Positions 35,056 to 43,306 of a stretch of 64,000 bases of DNA are shown one piece after another; the first letter of the stretch is position 1; every line of letters starts with the position of its first letter. The DNA lies in NCBI RefSeq assembly GCF_030657435.1, contig NZ_JAUTWS010000001.1, forward strand, positions 248,001 through 312,000, read 5' to 3'. The notes below the pieces were generated by a model. The model searched no databases, was not told where the DNA came from, and saw only the letters and a program-made list of their open reading frames with translations. This DNA comes from Paracraurococcus lichenis. Its GTDB lineage: Bacteria > Pseudomonadota > Alphaproteobacteria > Acetobacterales > Acetobacteraceae. Both the position numbers and the translations under genes were made by a program.

Positions 35056-36432
35056 ATGCCCGACACCATGACCGAGCATCGCGCGCTGGCCGTCGCGCCC
35101 CGCACCGCCGCCTGGAAGGACACCAGCCTGCAGGGCTGGGGCCGCAGCGTGACGGCACCCTGCCTCGCCGCCCGGCCCGAACGCATGCGCGACCTCGCCG
35201 CGGCGCTCGAGGTGCCGGAGGGGCGGACGCTGCTGCCCCATGGCGGCGGCCGCAGCTATGGCGACCAGGCGCTGAACAGCGGCGGCGCGGCGCTGCTGAC
35301 CACGCGGCTCGACCGCATCCTCTCCTTCGACCCCGAGACCGGCGTCGTCATCACCGAGCCGGGGGTGACCTTCGCCGACCTGCTGGAGGCCTTCCTGCCG
35401 CGCGGCTGGCTGGCGCCGACCTCCCCGGGCACCGCCTTCGCCACCATCGGCGGCGCGGTGGCGAACGACGTCCACGGCAAGAACCACCACAGGGCGGGCA
35501 GCTTCGGCGACCACGTCCTCTGGCTGGACCTGCTGCTGCCCGATGGCCGGACGCTCCGCATCTCGGACGAGGAGGAGCCGGCGCTGTTCCGCGCCACCAT
35601 CGGCGGCATGGGCCTGACCGGCATCGTCACCACGGTCTGCTTCCGCCTGCAGCCGGTGCCCTCCAATGCGCTGCAGGTGCGCAGCCGGCGGGTGCGCGAC
35701 CTCGACAGCTTCCTCGCCGGCTTCGCCGAGAGCGCCGAGGCGACCTGGTCGGTCGGCTGGATCGATGCGCTGGCCAGCGGCCGCGCCCTGGGGCGGGGCA
35801 TCCTGGAGACCGCGGAGCCCGCCGAGCGCGGTGTGCCGGCGCCGCCGGCGAAGTCCAGGACCTTCCCTTTGGAGGCGCCGGGCTGGCTGCTCAATCGCGC
35901 GACGGTGAAGGCCTTCAATGCGCTCTACTGGCGGCGCGTGCCGGCCGGCGGGCGGGTGCAGACCCAGCACTACGGCAAGTTCCTCTACCCGCTGGACGCG
36001 ATCCTGCACTGGAACCGCATGTACGGCCGCCGCGGCTTCCACCAGTTCCAGTGCGTCCTGCCCTTCGGCCCGGGCGAGGCGGCGCTGCGCCAATTGCTCG
36101 AGACCATCGCGGCCTCGGGCAATGCCTCCTTCCTCGCGGTGCTGAAGGTGATGGGCCGGCCGGGGCGCGGCCTGCTCTCCTTCGCCCTCCCCGGCTATTC
36201 CCTCGCCCTCGACATCCCGAGCCGCCCCGGGGTGCGCGAGCTCTATGCGGCGCTCGAGCGCATCACCCGCGATGCCGGCGGCCGGATCTACCTGGCGAAG
36301 GACAGCCTGCTCTCGGCGGAGGGATTCTGGCAGATGTACCCGGAAGCGCAGCGCTTCATGGAGATCCGCGCCTCGGTCGATCCGCAGGGGCGGCTCTCCT
36401 CCGACATGGCGAAGCGGCTGGCCCTGGCATGA
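35056..36432 (+). CDS. DprE1-like FAD-dependent oxidase (polyprenylphosphoryl-ribose 2'-oxidase)
   Basis: 458 residues of the VAO/PCMH FAD-linked family. FAD-binding blocks are LLPHGGGRSYGDQALNSGG and TIGGAVANDVHGKNHHRAGSFGDHVLWLDLLLPDG, and the C-terminal GRIYLAKDSLLS contains the Lys conserved in DprE1. It would oxidise the 2'-hydroxyl of polyprenylphosphoryl-ribose, the first half of epimerisation to arabinose. It lies 7 nt after the HAD-UbiA gene and overlaps the SDR by 4 nt; this three-gene block is the classic arabinose-lipid set. Confidence 0.88.
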   Translation: MPDTMTEHRALAVAPRTAAWKDTSLQGWGRSVTAPCLAARPERMRDLAAALEVPEGRTLLPHGGGRSYGDQALNSGGAALLTTRLDRILSFDPETGVVITEPGVTFADLLEAFLPRGWLAPTSPGTAFATIGGAVANDVHGKNHHRAGSFGDHVLWLDLLLPDGRTLRISDEEEPALFRATIGGMGLTGIVTTVCFRLQPVPSNALQVRSRRVRDLDSFLAGFAESAEATWSVGWIDALASGRALGRGILETAEPAERGVPAPPAKSRTFPLEAPGWLLNRATVKAFNALYWRRVPAGGRVQTQHYGKFLYPLDAILHWNRMYGRRGFHQFQCVLPFGPGEAALRQLLETIAASGNASFLAVLKVMGRPGRGLLSFALPGYSLALDIPSRPGVRELYAALERITRDAGGRIYLAKDSLLSAEGFWQMYPEAQRFMEIRASVDPQGRLSSDMAKRLALA

Positions 36433-37193
36433 GCGCGACCCAGACCGCGACGGGCGCCCCGACCTGGCTGATGCTCGGCGCCTCCTCCGCCGTCGCGCGC
36501 GCCTTCGCGCGGGAGGCCGCCGCGCATGGCCATGGCGTCCTGCTCGCCGGCCGCGACATGGACGACCTGGAACGGCAGGCGGCCGACCTCGCCATCCGCT
36601 ACGAGGTGCCGGCGGCGCCGGTCTCCTTCGATGCGCGCGACCATGCCGGCCATGCCGCCTTCGCCCGGGACTGCGCGGCGCGGGCGGGCGGGCCGCTGAA
36701 CCTCTTCCTCGCTTTCGGCAGCATGCCCGACCAGGCGGAACTCGATGCCGACCCGGCCGCCGCGGCGGCGATGGTGGACGCCAATTTCACCGGCGCGGCC
36801 ACGCTGCTGGCCGCCTTCGCGCCGGTGCTGGAGGCGCAGCGGCAGGGCATGGTCGTCGCCCTCGGCTCCGTCGCCGGCGATCGCGGCCGGCCGCGCAACT
36901 ACACCTATGGCGCGACCAAGGCGGCGCTGCACACCTTCCTGCAGGGCTATGCCGCGCGGCTCTCGCGGGTGGGCGTCGGCGTGCTCTGCATCCGGCCCGG
37001 GCCGGTCGATACCGCCATGACCTGGGCGCTGCCGAAGCTGCCCTTCATGGCCAGCCCGCGCGCCTTCGCCGCCGCCGCCTGGAAGCGCGCGCGGAAGGGC
37101 GGCGGCGATGCCTATCTGCCCGGCATCTGGTGGCCGATCATGACCATCATCCGCAACATCCCGACGCGGATCTTCAACAAGCTCGATCTCTGA
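36429..37193 (+). CDS. DprE2-like SDR (2'-keto reductase for polyprenylphosphoryl-arabinose)
   Basis: 254 residues. The atypical cofactor motif LMLGASSAVARAFARE, catalytic Tyr/Lys in YTYGATKAALHTF and the C-terminal hydrophobic tail WWPIMTIIRNIPTRIFNKLDL are the pattern of DprE2, which reduces the keto intermediate made by DprE1. The tail may dock to the membrane near the lipid substrate. ATG 36429 overlaps the oxidase stop (ATGA). Together the two genes complete the ribose-to-arabinose inversion (family knowledge plus context). Confidence 0.87.
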   Translation: MSATQTATGAPTWLMLGASSAVARAFAREAAAHGHGVLLAGRDMDDLERQAADLAIRYEVPAAPVSFDARDHAGHAAFARDCAARAGGPLNLFLAFGSMPDQAELDADPAAAAAMVDANFTGAATLLAAFAPVLEAQRQGMVVALGSVAGDRGRPRNYTYGATKAALHTFLQGYAARLSRVGVGVLCIRPGPVDTAMTWALPKLPFMASPRAFAAAAWKRARKGGGDAYLPGIWWPIMTIIRNIPTRIFNKLDL

Positions 37194-37339
37194 GCCGGCG
37201 CCGCGAGCGGCGCTGCAACCGGCGCGGGTCGTGCCGGTTGGGGGCGGGGCGTGCCTCGCCTTGCGCCCGGCTCGGGCCGACCGTCATCTGGAAGGACCGC
37301 ATGGACGCTCGATCGCCGACCTGCGCGGGGGCGCGCTGA

Positions 37340-38761
37340 ATGCGTCGCCTGCTGCCCGGCCCGGCCTCGCCCGCCTGGGTCGCCGCCGAGACGCTCGGCG
37401 CCGCCCTCGCGGCGCTGATCGGTCTGCTCTTCGTCGCCCGCATCATCGGGCCTGAGGCCGCCGGCATCGGCGCCGTCGCCTCCAGCGCCTTCCTCACGGC
37501 CGATGTGCCGATCTCGGCGCTCTTCGGCGACAGCCTGCTGCAGCGCCAGGGGCTGGAGGAGCGGCACCGCTCCTCCGCCTTCTGGGTGACGATGCTCGTC
37601 GCCGTGTCAGGCACCCTGGCGCTCTGGCTGCTGGCGCCGCTGGTGGCGCGGGCGACGGCGATGCCGGTCGCCGACATGATCCGGGCGCTCGCGCTGCTGC
37701 TGCCGGTCTCGGCCGCCGGCGGCATGCTCTCGGCGCTCGCCCTGAAGGACCGCCGCTACCGCCTGCTGGCGCTGCGCGTGCTGCTCTGCCAGCCGCTGGC
37801 GGTCGCGGCCGGCGTCGGCGCGGCGCTGGCCGGGGCGGGCCCTTGGGCCATGGCGGCGCAGCAGGCGGCGGTGACGCTCTCCGTCTTCCTCCTGCTGGCC
37901 TGGCGCGCCGGCTGGCGGCCGCGCCGCCTGCTGCGGCGGGACGCCATGGCCGACCTCTGGCCCGTGGCCGGCCCGCAGGTCCTGGCCGTCACCGTCTTCT
38001 ACGGCCGCTACAGGCTCTTCATCATCGGCCTCGGCATGCTGGTGACGGAGGCGGTGGTCGCCGTCACCCATGTCGCCTTCCGCCTGCTCGACGTGGCGCT
38101 CGCCGCCATCAACGGCGCGGCGATGCGCCTTGCCGCGCCGCGGCTGGCGGCGCTGCAGCACGACCGGACGGCGCTGGCCGAGGCCTATGGCGACCTCGCG
38201 CAGTTGCAGGCGCTGATCGGCCTGCCCATGGCCGCCGGCCTCGCCATCACGGCGCCGCAACTCATCGAGATCCTGATGGGCGGCCCCTGGCAGGCGGCGG
38301 CGGAGCCGGCGCGGCTGGTCGCGCTCGCCGCGCTGCCGATCTTCCTGGTCGGGCCGGCGCCCTCGCTCTGGCTGGCGCTCGGGCGGACGCGGATGAATCT
38401 CTGGATGACGCTGATCGCCTTCGCAGCGCCGCTGCTCGGCCTCGTGCTGCTGCGGCCGCAGGATGCCGGCAGCGCCGCCATCTGCTGGGCGCTCGGCAGC
38501 GTCATCGTGCCGCCGGTGCAGGTGCTGCTGGTGCTGCGGGCGCTGGGCCGCCCCGTCTCCTGGCTGCTGCGGCGGCAGGTTGCGCCGCTGCTCGGCACCT
38601 TGGTCATGACGCTGGTCGCAATGGGCGTGGCGCGGGAGATGGCCGGCCAGCCCGCGATCACCGCGCTGCTCGCCATCGGCTTCGCCGGCGCGCTCGCCTA
38701 TGCGCTGGTGGTGCTGCCCGCGCTCGGCTTCCGCTGGCCGCGGGCGCTGCAGGAGGCCTGA
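37340..38761 (+). CDS. polysaccharide flippase (Wzx/MATE-like)
   Basis: 473 residues, almost entirely membrane helices (about 12-14 segments), with the oligosaccharide-flippase pattern ARIIGPEAAGIGAVASSAFL near the N-terminus and FYGRYRLFIIGLGMLVTEAVVAVTHVAFRLLDVALAAINGAAMRLAAPRLA in the middle. It would move lipid-linked sugars or oligosaccharides across the inner membrane. It lies 146 bp after the DprE2-like gene, in a gap rich in short palindromes. A 20-bp palindromic terminator directly follows its stop. Confidence 0.83.
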   Translation: MRRLLPGPASPAWVAAETLGAALAALIGLLFVARIIGPEAAGIGAVASSAFLTADVPISALFGDSLLQRQGLEERHRSSAFWVTMLVAVSGTLALWLLAPLVARATAMPVADMIRALALLLPVSAAGGMLSALALKDRRYRLLALRVLLCQPLAVAAGVGAALAGAGPWAMAAQQAAVTLSVFLLLAWRAGWRPRRLLRRDAMADLWPVAGPQVLAVTVFYGRYRLFIIGLGMLVTEAVVAVTHVAFRLLDVALAAINGAAMRLAAPRLAALQHDRTALAEAYGDLAQLQALIGLPMAAGLAITAPQLIEILMGGPWQAAAEPARLVALAALPIFLVGPAPSLWLALGRTRMNLWMTLIAFAAPLLGLVLLRPQDAGSAAICWALGSVIVPPVQVLLVLRALGRPVSWLLRRQVAPLLGTLVMTLVAMGVAREMAGQPAITALLAIGFAGALAYALVVLPALGFRWPRALQEA

Positions 38762-38781
38762 GCAAACCCCTCGGGGTTTGC
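38762..38781. terminator. 20-bp palindromic terminator, copy 2
   Basis: GCAAACCCCTCGGGGTTTGC follows the flippase stop immediately and is the exact reverse complement of the palindrome at 17220-17239. It separates two convergent genes and is likely bidirectional. Confidence 0.65.
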
Positions 38782-38804
38782 GCGGCAACAATGCCTGCCT
38801 GGCG

Positions 38805-39821
38805 CTACTCGCGCTCCGCCCCGCTCGGCAGGTGGCGGCCGACGATGTAGAGCGGCCGCCCCTTGGTCTCGTTGAAGATCCGGCCGAGATACTCGCCGAT
38901 GACGCCGAGGGTGATCAGCTGCACGCCGCCCAGCATCAGCACCACGGCCATCAGGCTGGGATAGCCGGGGACCGCATCGCCGTAGAGCAGCGCCTTCAGC
39001 ACCACCCAGCCGCCGAAGAGCAGCGCGAAGGCCGCGGTGCCGAGGCCGAGCCAGGTTGCCACCCGCAACGGCAGGGTGGTGAAGCTGGTGATGCCCTCCA
39101 GCGACAGGGCCCAGAGCTTGCGGTAGTTCCACTTCGTCGAGCCCGCCGCCCGCGGCTCCCGGTCGTAGAGCACGGCGCGGGAGGGAAAGCCGACCCAGGC
39201 GAAGAGGCCCTTCATGAAGCGGTGCCGCTCCCGCAGGCGCAGCAGCGCATCCACCGCGCGGCGGCTCATCAGCCGGAAATCGCCCGTGTCGGCCGGCAGC
39301 TTCACCGGCCCGGCGATGCGGCCCATCACGCGGTAGAAGGCATGCGCCGTCGCGCGCTTCAGCCAGGTCTCGCCGGCGCGCGAACGGCGCTGGGCATAGA
39401 CCACCTCGGCGCCCTCCCGCCAGGCGGCGACGAGGGCGGGGATGACCTCCGGCGGGTCCTGCAGGTCGGCATCGATGACGATCACCGCCTCGCTGCCGCG
39501 GGCATGGTCGAGACCGGCGGTGAGCGCCGCCTCCTTGCCGAAATTCCGGCTCAGCGCCAGCAGCGCGACCTCCGGCCGCGTCGCCTTCAGCCCGCGCACG
39601 ATCTCCGCCGTGCCGTCGGCGGAGCCGTCATCGACATAGACGACCTCCCAGGCCGCGCCGAGCCGGTCCATGACCGCTGCGAGCCGCTGCTGGAAGGCGG
39701 GCAGCACCGCGGCCTCGTTGTAGGCCGGCACGACGACGGAGAAGGCCGGCACGCCCGTCCGCTGGCGCGTCGCCAGGGAGACGGCATCGGAGGGGTCCCG
39801 CCAAAGCGGCAGATCGTCCAT
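38805..39821 (-). CDS. polyprenyl-phosphate glycosyltransferase, family 2 (DPM1/GtrB-like)
   Basis: 338 residues. GT-A domain FSVVVPAYNEAAVLPAFQQRL, donor motif VYVDDGSADGT and metal motif VIVIDADLQDPPEVI, then two C-terminal membrane helices (LGLGTAAFALLFGGWVVLKALLYG and LMAVVLMLGGVQLITLGVIGEYLGRIFNETKGRPLYIV). This is the architecture of enzymes that load glucose or another hexose on polyprenyl phosphate. It converges on the flippase gene and belongs to the same surface-glycan neighbourhood. Confidence 0.9.
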   Translation of the reverse strand: MDDLPLWRDPSDAVSLATRQRTGVPAFSVVVPAYNEAAVLPAFQQRLAAVMDRLGAAWEVVYVDDGSADGTAEIVRGLKATRPEVALLALSRNFGKEAALTAGLDHARGSEAVIVIDADLQDPPEVIPALVAAWREGAEVVYAQRRSRAGETWLKRATAHAFYRVMGRIAGPVKLPADTGDFRLMSRRAVDALLRLRERHRFMKGLFAWVGFPSRAVLYDREPRAAGSTKWNYRKLWALSLEGITSFTTLPLRVATWLGLGTAAFALLFGGWVVLKALLYGDAVPGYPSLMAVVLMLGGVQLITLGVIGEYLGRIFNETKGRPLYIVGRHLPSGAERE

Positions 39822-40013
39822 GGCACACCGGCTGAAATGGCGAAACGATCGGGCTCGATGCCCAACCAAGGCGGGAACGTGGCGCGCCCGGCGCGGTGGC
39901 CATGCAGCCGCCTCACAAGCTTGGCACTGCCGCGCTTGTCCACCGTTCATCCGCCACGCGGGCCGGCCTAGAAGAGGACTTCCGGCCTTCCACCCGAGCC
40001 GCAGGACGCCGCC

Positions 40014-41879
40014 ATGCCGCTGCCGAAGTCGATCGCCACCGTCTGCCTGAGCGGCGCCCTGCCAGACAAGCTGGAGGCCGCGGCCCTGGTCGGCTTCCAG
40101 GGCGTCGAGATCTTCGAGAACGACCTGCTGACCTATGACGGCTCGCCGGAGGAGGTCGGCCGGATGTGCCGCGACCTCGGCCTGGATGTCGCGATCTACC
40201 AGCCCTTCCGCGACTTCGAGGCGATGCCGGAGCCGCAACGCCGGCGCAACCTCGACCGCGCCGAGCGCAAGTTCGACACCATGCAGGCGCTCGGCACCGA
40301 CCTGATCCTGGTCTGCAGCAATACCCAGCCCGCGACCCTGCCGGAGCCCGAGCGCGCCGCCGCCGACCTGCGCGAGATGGCCGAGCGCGCGGCGCAGCGC
40401 GGGTTGCGCGTCGGCTACGAGGCATTGGCCTGGGGGAAGCAGGTCAGCCTCTGGCGCCAAGCCTGGGACATCGTGCGCCTGGCCGACCACCCCGCGCTCG
40501 GGCTCATCCTCGACAGCTTCCACAGCCTCTCGCGCGGCGACGACCTCGCGGGGCTCGATCGGGTGCCGGCGGAGAAGCTCTTCTTCCTGCAACTCGCCGA
40601 TGCGCCGAAGCTCTCCATGGACGTGCTCTCCTGGAGCCGGCATTTCCGCCTCTTCCCCGGCCAGGGCGAGTTGCCGGTCGCCGGCTTCCTCCGCGACATC
40701 CTGCGCGCCGGCTATCGCGGCCCGGTCTCGCTCGAGATCTTCAACGACGAGTTCCGCGCCGCGCCGGTCCGCCGCATCGCCCGCGACGCGCTGCGCAGCC
40801 TGATCCTGCTCGACGACGCCGTGCGGGCGGAGGCGCCGCCCGAGACCGTCCCGGCGCAGCCGCTGCCGGCCGCGCCCATGCTCTCCGGCCTGGAGTTCGT
40901 GGAATTCGCGGTGGACGAGGCGGCGCGCGAGCAGCTCGGCGGTTTCCTCGGCACGCTCGGCTTCCGCCGCGCCGGCCAGCACCGCTCCAAAGCCGTGGAA
41001 CTGCTGCGCCAGGGCGGCGTGAACCTCGTGCTGAACAGCGAGCCGGACAGCGCCGCCGCCGAGCGCTTCGAGATGTTCGGCCCCGCCGTCTGCGCCATGG
41101 CGCTGCGGGTGGACGACCCGGCGCGCGCCCTGGCCCGCGCGCAGTCCCTCCTCAGCCCCGCCTGGCAGGAACGGGTGGGGGAGGGCGAGCAGCGCATCCC
41201 CGCCATCCGCGCCCCGGACGGCACGCTGATCTACCTGGTGCAGAGCGGCAGCGACATCTGGGCGGACGACTTCCACCTGCTGCCGGGCGCGGCCCCCGCT
41301 GTGCCGCCGCTTGCCGGCATCGACCATGTCGTGCAGGCCCTCGCACCCGGCCATCTCGACGGATTCGTGCTCTTCTACCGCGCCGTCTTCGGCCTGGAGC
41401 CCGAGCCGGTCTTCGAACTGCCCGACCCCTTCGGCATCGTCCGCAGCCGCACGCTCGCCTCGCCCGAGCGCAGCCTGCGACTGCCGCTGAACGTCTCGGA
41501 GAGCCGGCAGACCGGCACGGGGCGCTTCGTCTCGGCCTATGCCGGCGCCGGCGTGCATCACATCGCCTTCGCCGCGCCCGATGCTGCGGCGCTGGTGGCG
41601 GCGGCGCCGGACGCGCCGATGCTGGAGATCCCGGAGAACTACTACGACGACCTCGCCGCGCGCTTCGGCCTGCCGGACGAGGAGCTTGCGGCCTTGCAGG
41701 TGGGGCACCTGCTCTACGACCGGGACGCGCAGGGCGGCAGCTTCGTGCATGCCTATACCCATGCCTTCCAGGACCGCTTCTTCTTCGAGGTGGTCGAGCG
41801 GCGTGGCGGCTACGACCAGTACGGCGCGCCCAACGCCGCGGTGCGCATGGCGGCGCAGGCCAGGCGGCAGAAGAAGTAA
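40014..41879 (+). CDS. bifunctional TIM-barrel isomerase / HPPD-like protein (3-dehydroshikimate dehydratase QuiC-like)
   Basis: 621 residues in two parts. Residues 1-280 are an AP-endonuclease-2-type TIM barrel (SIATVCLSGALPDKLEAAALVGFQGVEIFENDLL, LGLILDSFHSLSRG, GPVSLEIFNDEFR). Residues about 295-620 hold two vicinal-oxygen-chelate modules like 4-hydroxyphenylpyruvate dioxygenase (GIDHVVQALAPGHLDGFVLFYRAVFGLEP, FVHAYTHAFQDRFFFEVVERRGGYDQYGAPNAAVRM). This fusion is known from bacterial 3-dehydroshikimate dehydratases that make protocatechuate. The reaction is family-based; sugar-acid isomerase activity is an alternative. Confidence 0.85.
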   Translation: MPLPKSIATVCLSGALPDKLEAAALVGFQGVEIFENDLLTYDGSPEEVGRMCRDLGLDVAIYQPFRDFEAMPEPQRRRNLDRAERKFDTMQALGTDLILVCSNTQPATLPEPERAAADLREMAERAAQRGLRVGYEALAWGKQVSLWRQAWDIVRLADHPALGLILDSFHSLSRGDDLAGLDRVPAEKLFFLQLADAPKLSMDVLSWSRHFRLFPGQGELPVAGFLRDILRAGYRGPVSLEIFNDEFRAAPVRRIARDALRSLILLDDAVRAEAPPETVPAQPLPAAPMLSGLEFVEFAVDEAAREQLGGFLGTLGFRRAGQHRSKAVELLRQGGVNLVLNSEPDSAAAERFEMFGPAVCAMALRVDDPARALARAQSLLSPAWQERVGEGEQRIPAIRAPDGTLIYLVQSGSDIWADDFHLLPGAAPAVPPLAGIDHVVQALAPGHLDGFVLFYRAVFGLEPEPVFELPDPFGIVRSRTLASPERSLRLPLNVSESRQTGTGRFVSAYAGAGVHHIAFAAPDAAALVAAAPDAPMLEIPENYYDDLAARFGLPDEELAALQVGHLLYDRDAQGGSFVHAYTHAFQDRFFFEVVERRGGYDQYGAPNAAVRMAAQARRQKK

Positions 41880-41881
41880 GA

Positions 41882-41903
41882 CGGGGGGAAGGTATTCCCC
41901 CCG
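41882..41903 (+). terminator. hairpin terminator after the QuiC-like gene
   Basis: CGGGGGGAA (41882-41890) pairs with TTCCCCCCG (41895-41903) around GGTA, 2 nt after the stop codon. A second palindrome, GCACCCGCGGGTGC (41931-41944), follows. The order and sequence style resemble the two palindromes after tag (8289-8410). Confidence 0.6.
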
Positions 41904-41964
41904 AGCCCCCCTTCTAATTCTCCGAGTCTTGCACCCGCGGGTGCGACCGGCGAGGCTCACCACC

Positions 41965-43242
41965 ATGCTTCCGATCCCCGACCATGTCCGCGACCATGCG
42001 GGCCTGATCCTCGCCGACACCATCGCCGCCATCGTCGCCGGCCACCGGGAGGCGGAGGTGCGGGCCATGACCGCGCGCCACGCGACCGGCGGCGTGCCGC
42101 TGCTGGGGGCCGCCGCCAGCGCGCCGCCGCCCATGGCCGCCTTCCTCACCGGCCTCGCCGGCACCGCCGCCGAACTGGACGAGGGCAACTATGCCGGCGG
42201 CGGCCATCCCGCGATCCACGCCATCGCCCCCGCTCTGGCCGAGGCCGCGACGCGCGACTGCAGCGGCGAGGCGCTGCTCACCGCCTGCATCGCCGGCTAC
42301 GAGGCCGGCTCGCGCGTCGGCCACGCCATGCGCCTGCGCGCCGCAGCGCATCCGCATGGCACCTGGGGCGTGATCGGCGCCGCCGCCGCGGTCGCCAGCC
42401 TGCGCGGTCTCGACGCCGCGGCGACGCAGCGCGCGATGGAGGTCGCGGCCAGCCTCGGCCTCGCCACCAGCGCCACCGCCTCCCTCCGCGGCGGTTCCGT
42501 CCGCAACGTCTATGCCGGCGCCGCGGCGCAGAACGGGTTGCTCGCGGTCGATCTCGCCGAGGCCGGCATTACCGGCGAGCCCGACGGCATCCCGGTCGTC
42601 TTCGGCCAGGTGATCGGCGAGGGCTGGGACCAGGCGGCCTACGAGGCCGGCGCCGGCCGCTGGTTCATCTTGGAGAGCTTCCTCAAGCTCCATTCCTGCT
42701 GCCGCGAGACCCAGGGCGCGCTGGAGGCGATCGAGTTGCTGCTCGCCGGGGCGCCGGTCGCGCCGGAGGCGGTGGACGCGATCGAGGTCGAGACCTTCCA
42801 CTCCGCCTCCCTGCTGTCCGAGCGCGCGCCGGCGGCGCCGATCGCCGGCCGCTTCTCCATCCCCTTCACGGTCGCGACGCGCATCGTCTCCGGCGGCACC
42901 TGGATCGAGGCCTTCTCGCCCGCCGCCATCGCCGACCCGGCGACCCGCGCCCTGGCGGCGAAGGTCGCGGTCCGCCACGACCCGGCGCTGACCGCGCGCC
43001 AACCCGCGGAACGCGTCTGCCGCCTGACGCTGCGGCTGCGGGACGGCACGGTGCGCCGGCAGGAGATCATCGGCACCCCCGGCGACCCCGACCGGCCGCA
43101 TCCGGAGGCCGCGCTGCGCGACAAGTTCCGCCGCTGCGTGGAACCCGGTTTCGGTGGCCGATGGACGGAACTCTGGGACATGGCGCGCCGTCCCGACCGG
43201 CTGCCTTCGGCGTCGGCGCTCCTCGCCGCCTGTCGCCCCTAG
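41965..43242 (+). CDS. MmgE/PrpD family protein
   Basis: 425 residues. Family blocks are ILADTIAAIVAGHREAEVRAM, GTAAELDEGNYAGGGHPAIHAIAPALAEA, AHPHGTWGVIGAAAAVASLRGLDA and FLKLHSCCRETQGALEAIELL. PrpD is 2-methylcitrate dehydratase and other members dehydrate or isomerise substituted dicarboxylic acids; this divergent copy cannot be assigned a substrate. Genes on either side handle small hydroxy-acids, which favours a dehydratase in sugar-acid or organic-acid breakdown. Confidence 0.83.
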   Translation: MLPIPDHVRDHAGLILADTIAAIVAGHREAEVRAMTARHATGGVPLLGAAASAPPPMAAFLTGLAGTAAELDEGNYAGGGHPAIHAIAPALAEAATRDCSGEALLTACIAGYEAGSRVGHAMRLRAAAHPHGTWGVIGAAAAVASLRGLDAAATQRAMEVAASLGLATSATASLRGGSVRNVYAGAAAQNGLLAVDLAEAGITGEPDGIPVVFGQVIGEGWDQAAYEAGAGRWFILESFLKLHSCCRETQGALEAIELLLAGAPVAPEAVDAIEVETFHSASLLSERAPAAPIAGRFSIPFTVATRIVSGGTWIEAFSPAAIADPATRALAAKVAVRHDPALTARQPAERVCRLTLRLRDGTVRRQEIIGTPGDPDRPHPEAALRDKFRRCVEPGFGGRWTELWDMARRPDRLPSASALLAACRP

Positions 43243-43255
43243 ACTCAGGCCGGGT

Positions 43256-43305
43256 CCAGGGGTCGCTTGACCCCTGGCGGGGGTGAAGGGGGCAGCGCCC
43301 CCTTC
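43256..43305. terminator. double hairpin between convergent genes
   Basis: Two stems lie back to back: CCAGGGGT/ACCCCTGG (43256-43277) and GAAGGGGGC/GCCCCCTTC (43285-43305). They fill the 64-bp gap between the PrpD-like and SAF-dehydrogenase stop codons, as expected for paired terminators serving both strands. Confidence 0.65.
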
Positions 43306-43306
43306 G

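Noticed and set aside
39822..42188. Upstream extension of the glycosyltransferase frame at 38805-39821, giving a 1127-codon minus-strand frame over the QuiC-like gene
   Set aside because: The glycosyltransferase motifs begin only after the ATG at 39821. The extension is the antisense of a well-supported gene.
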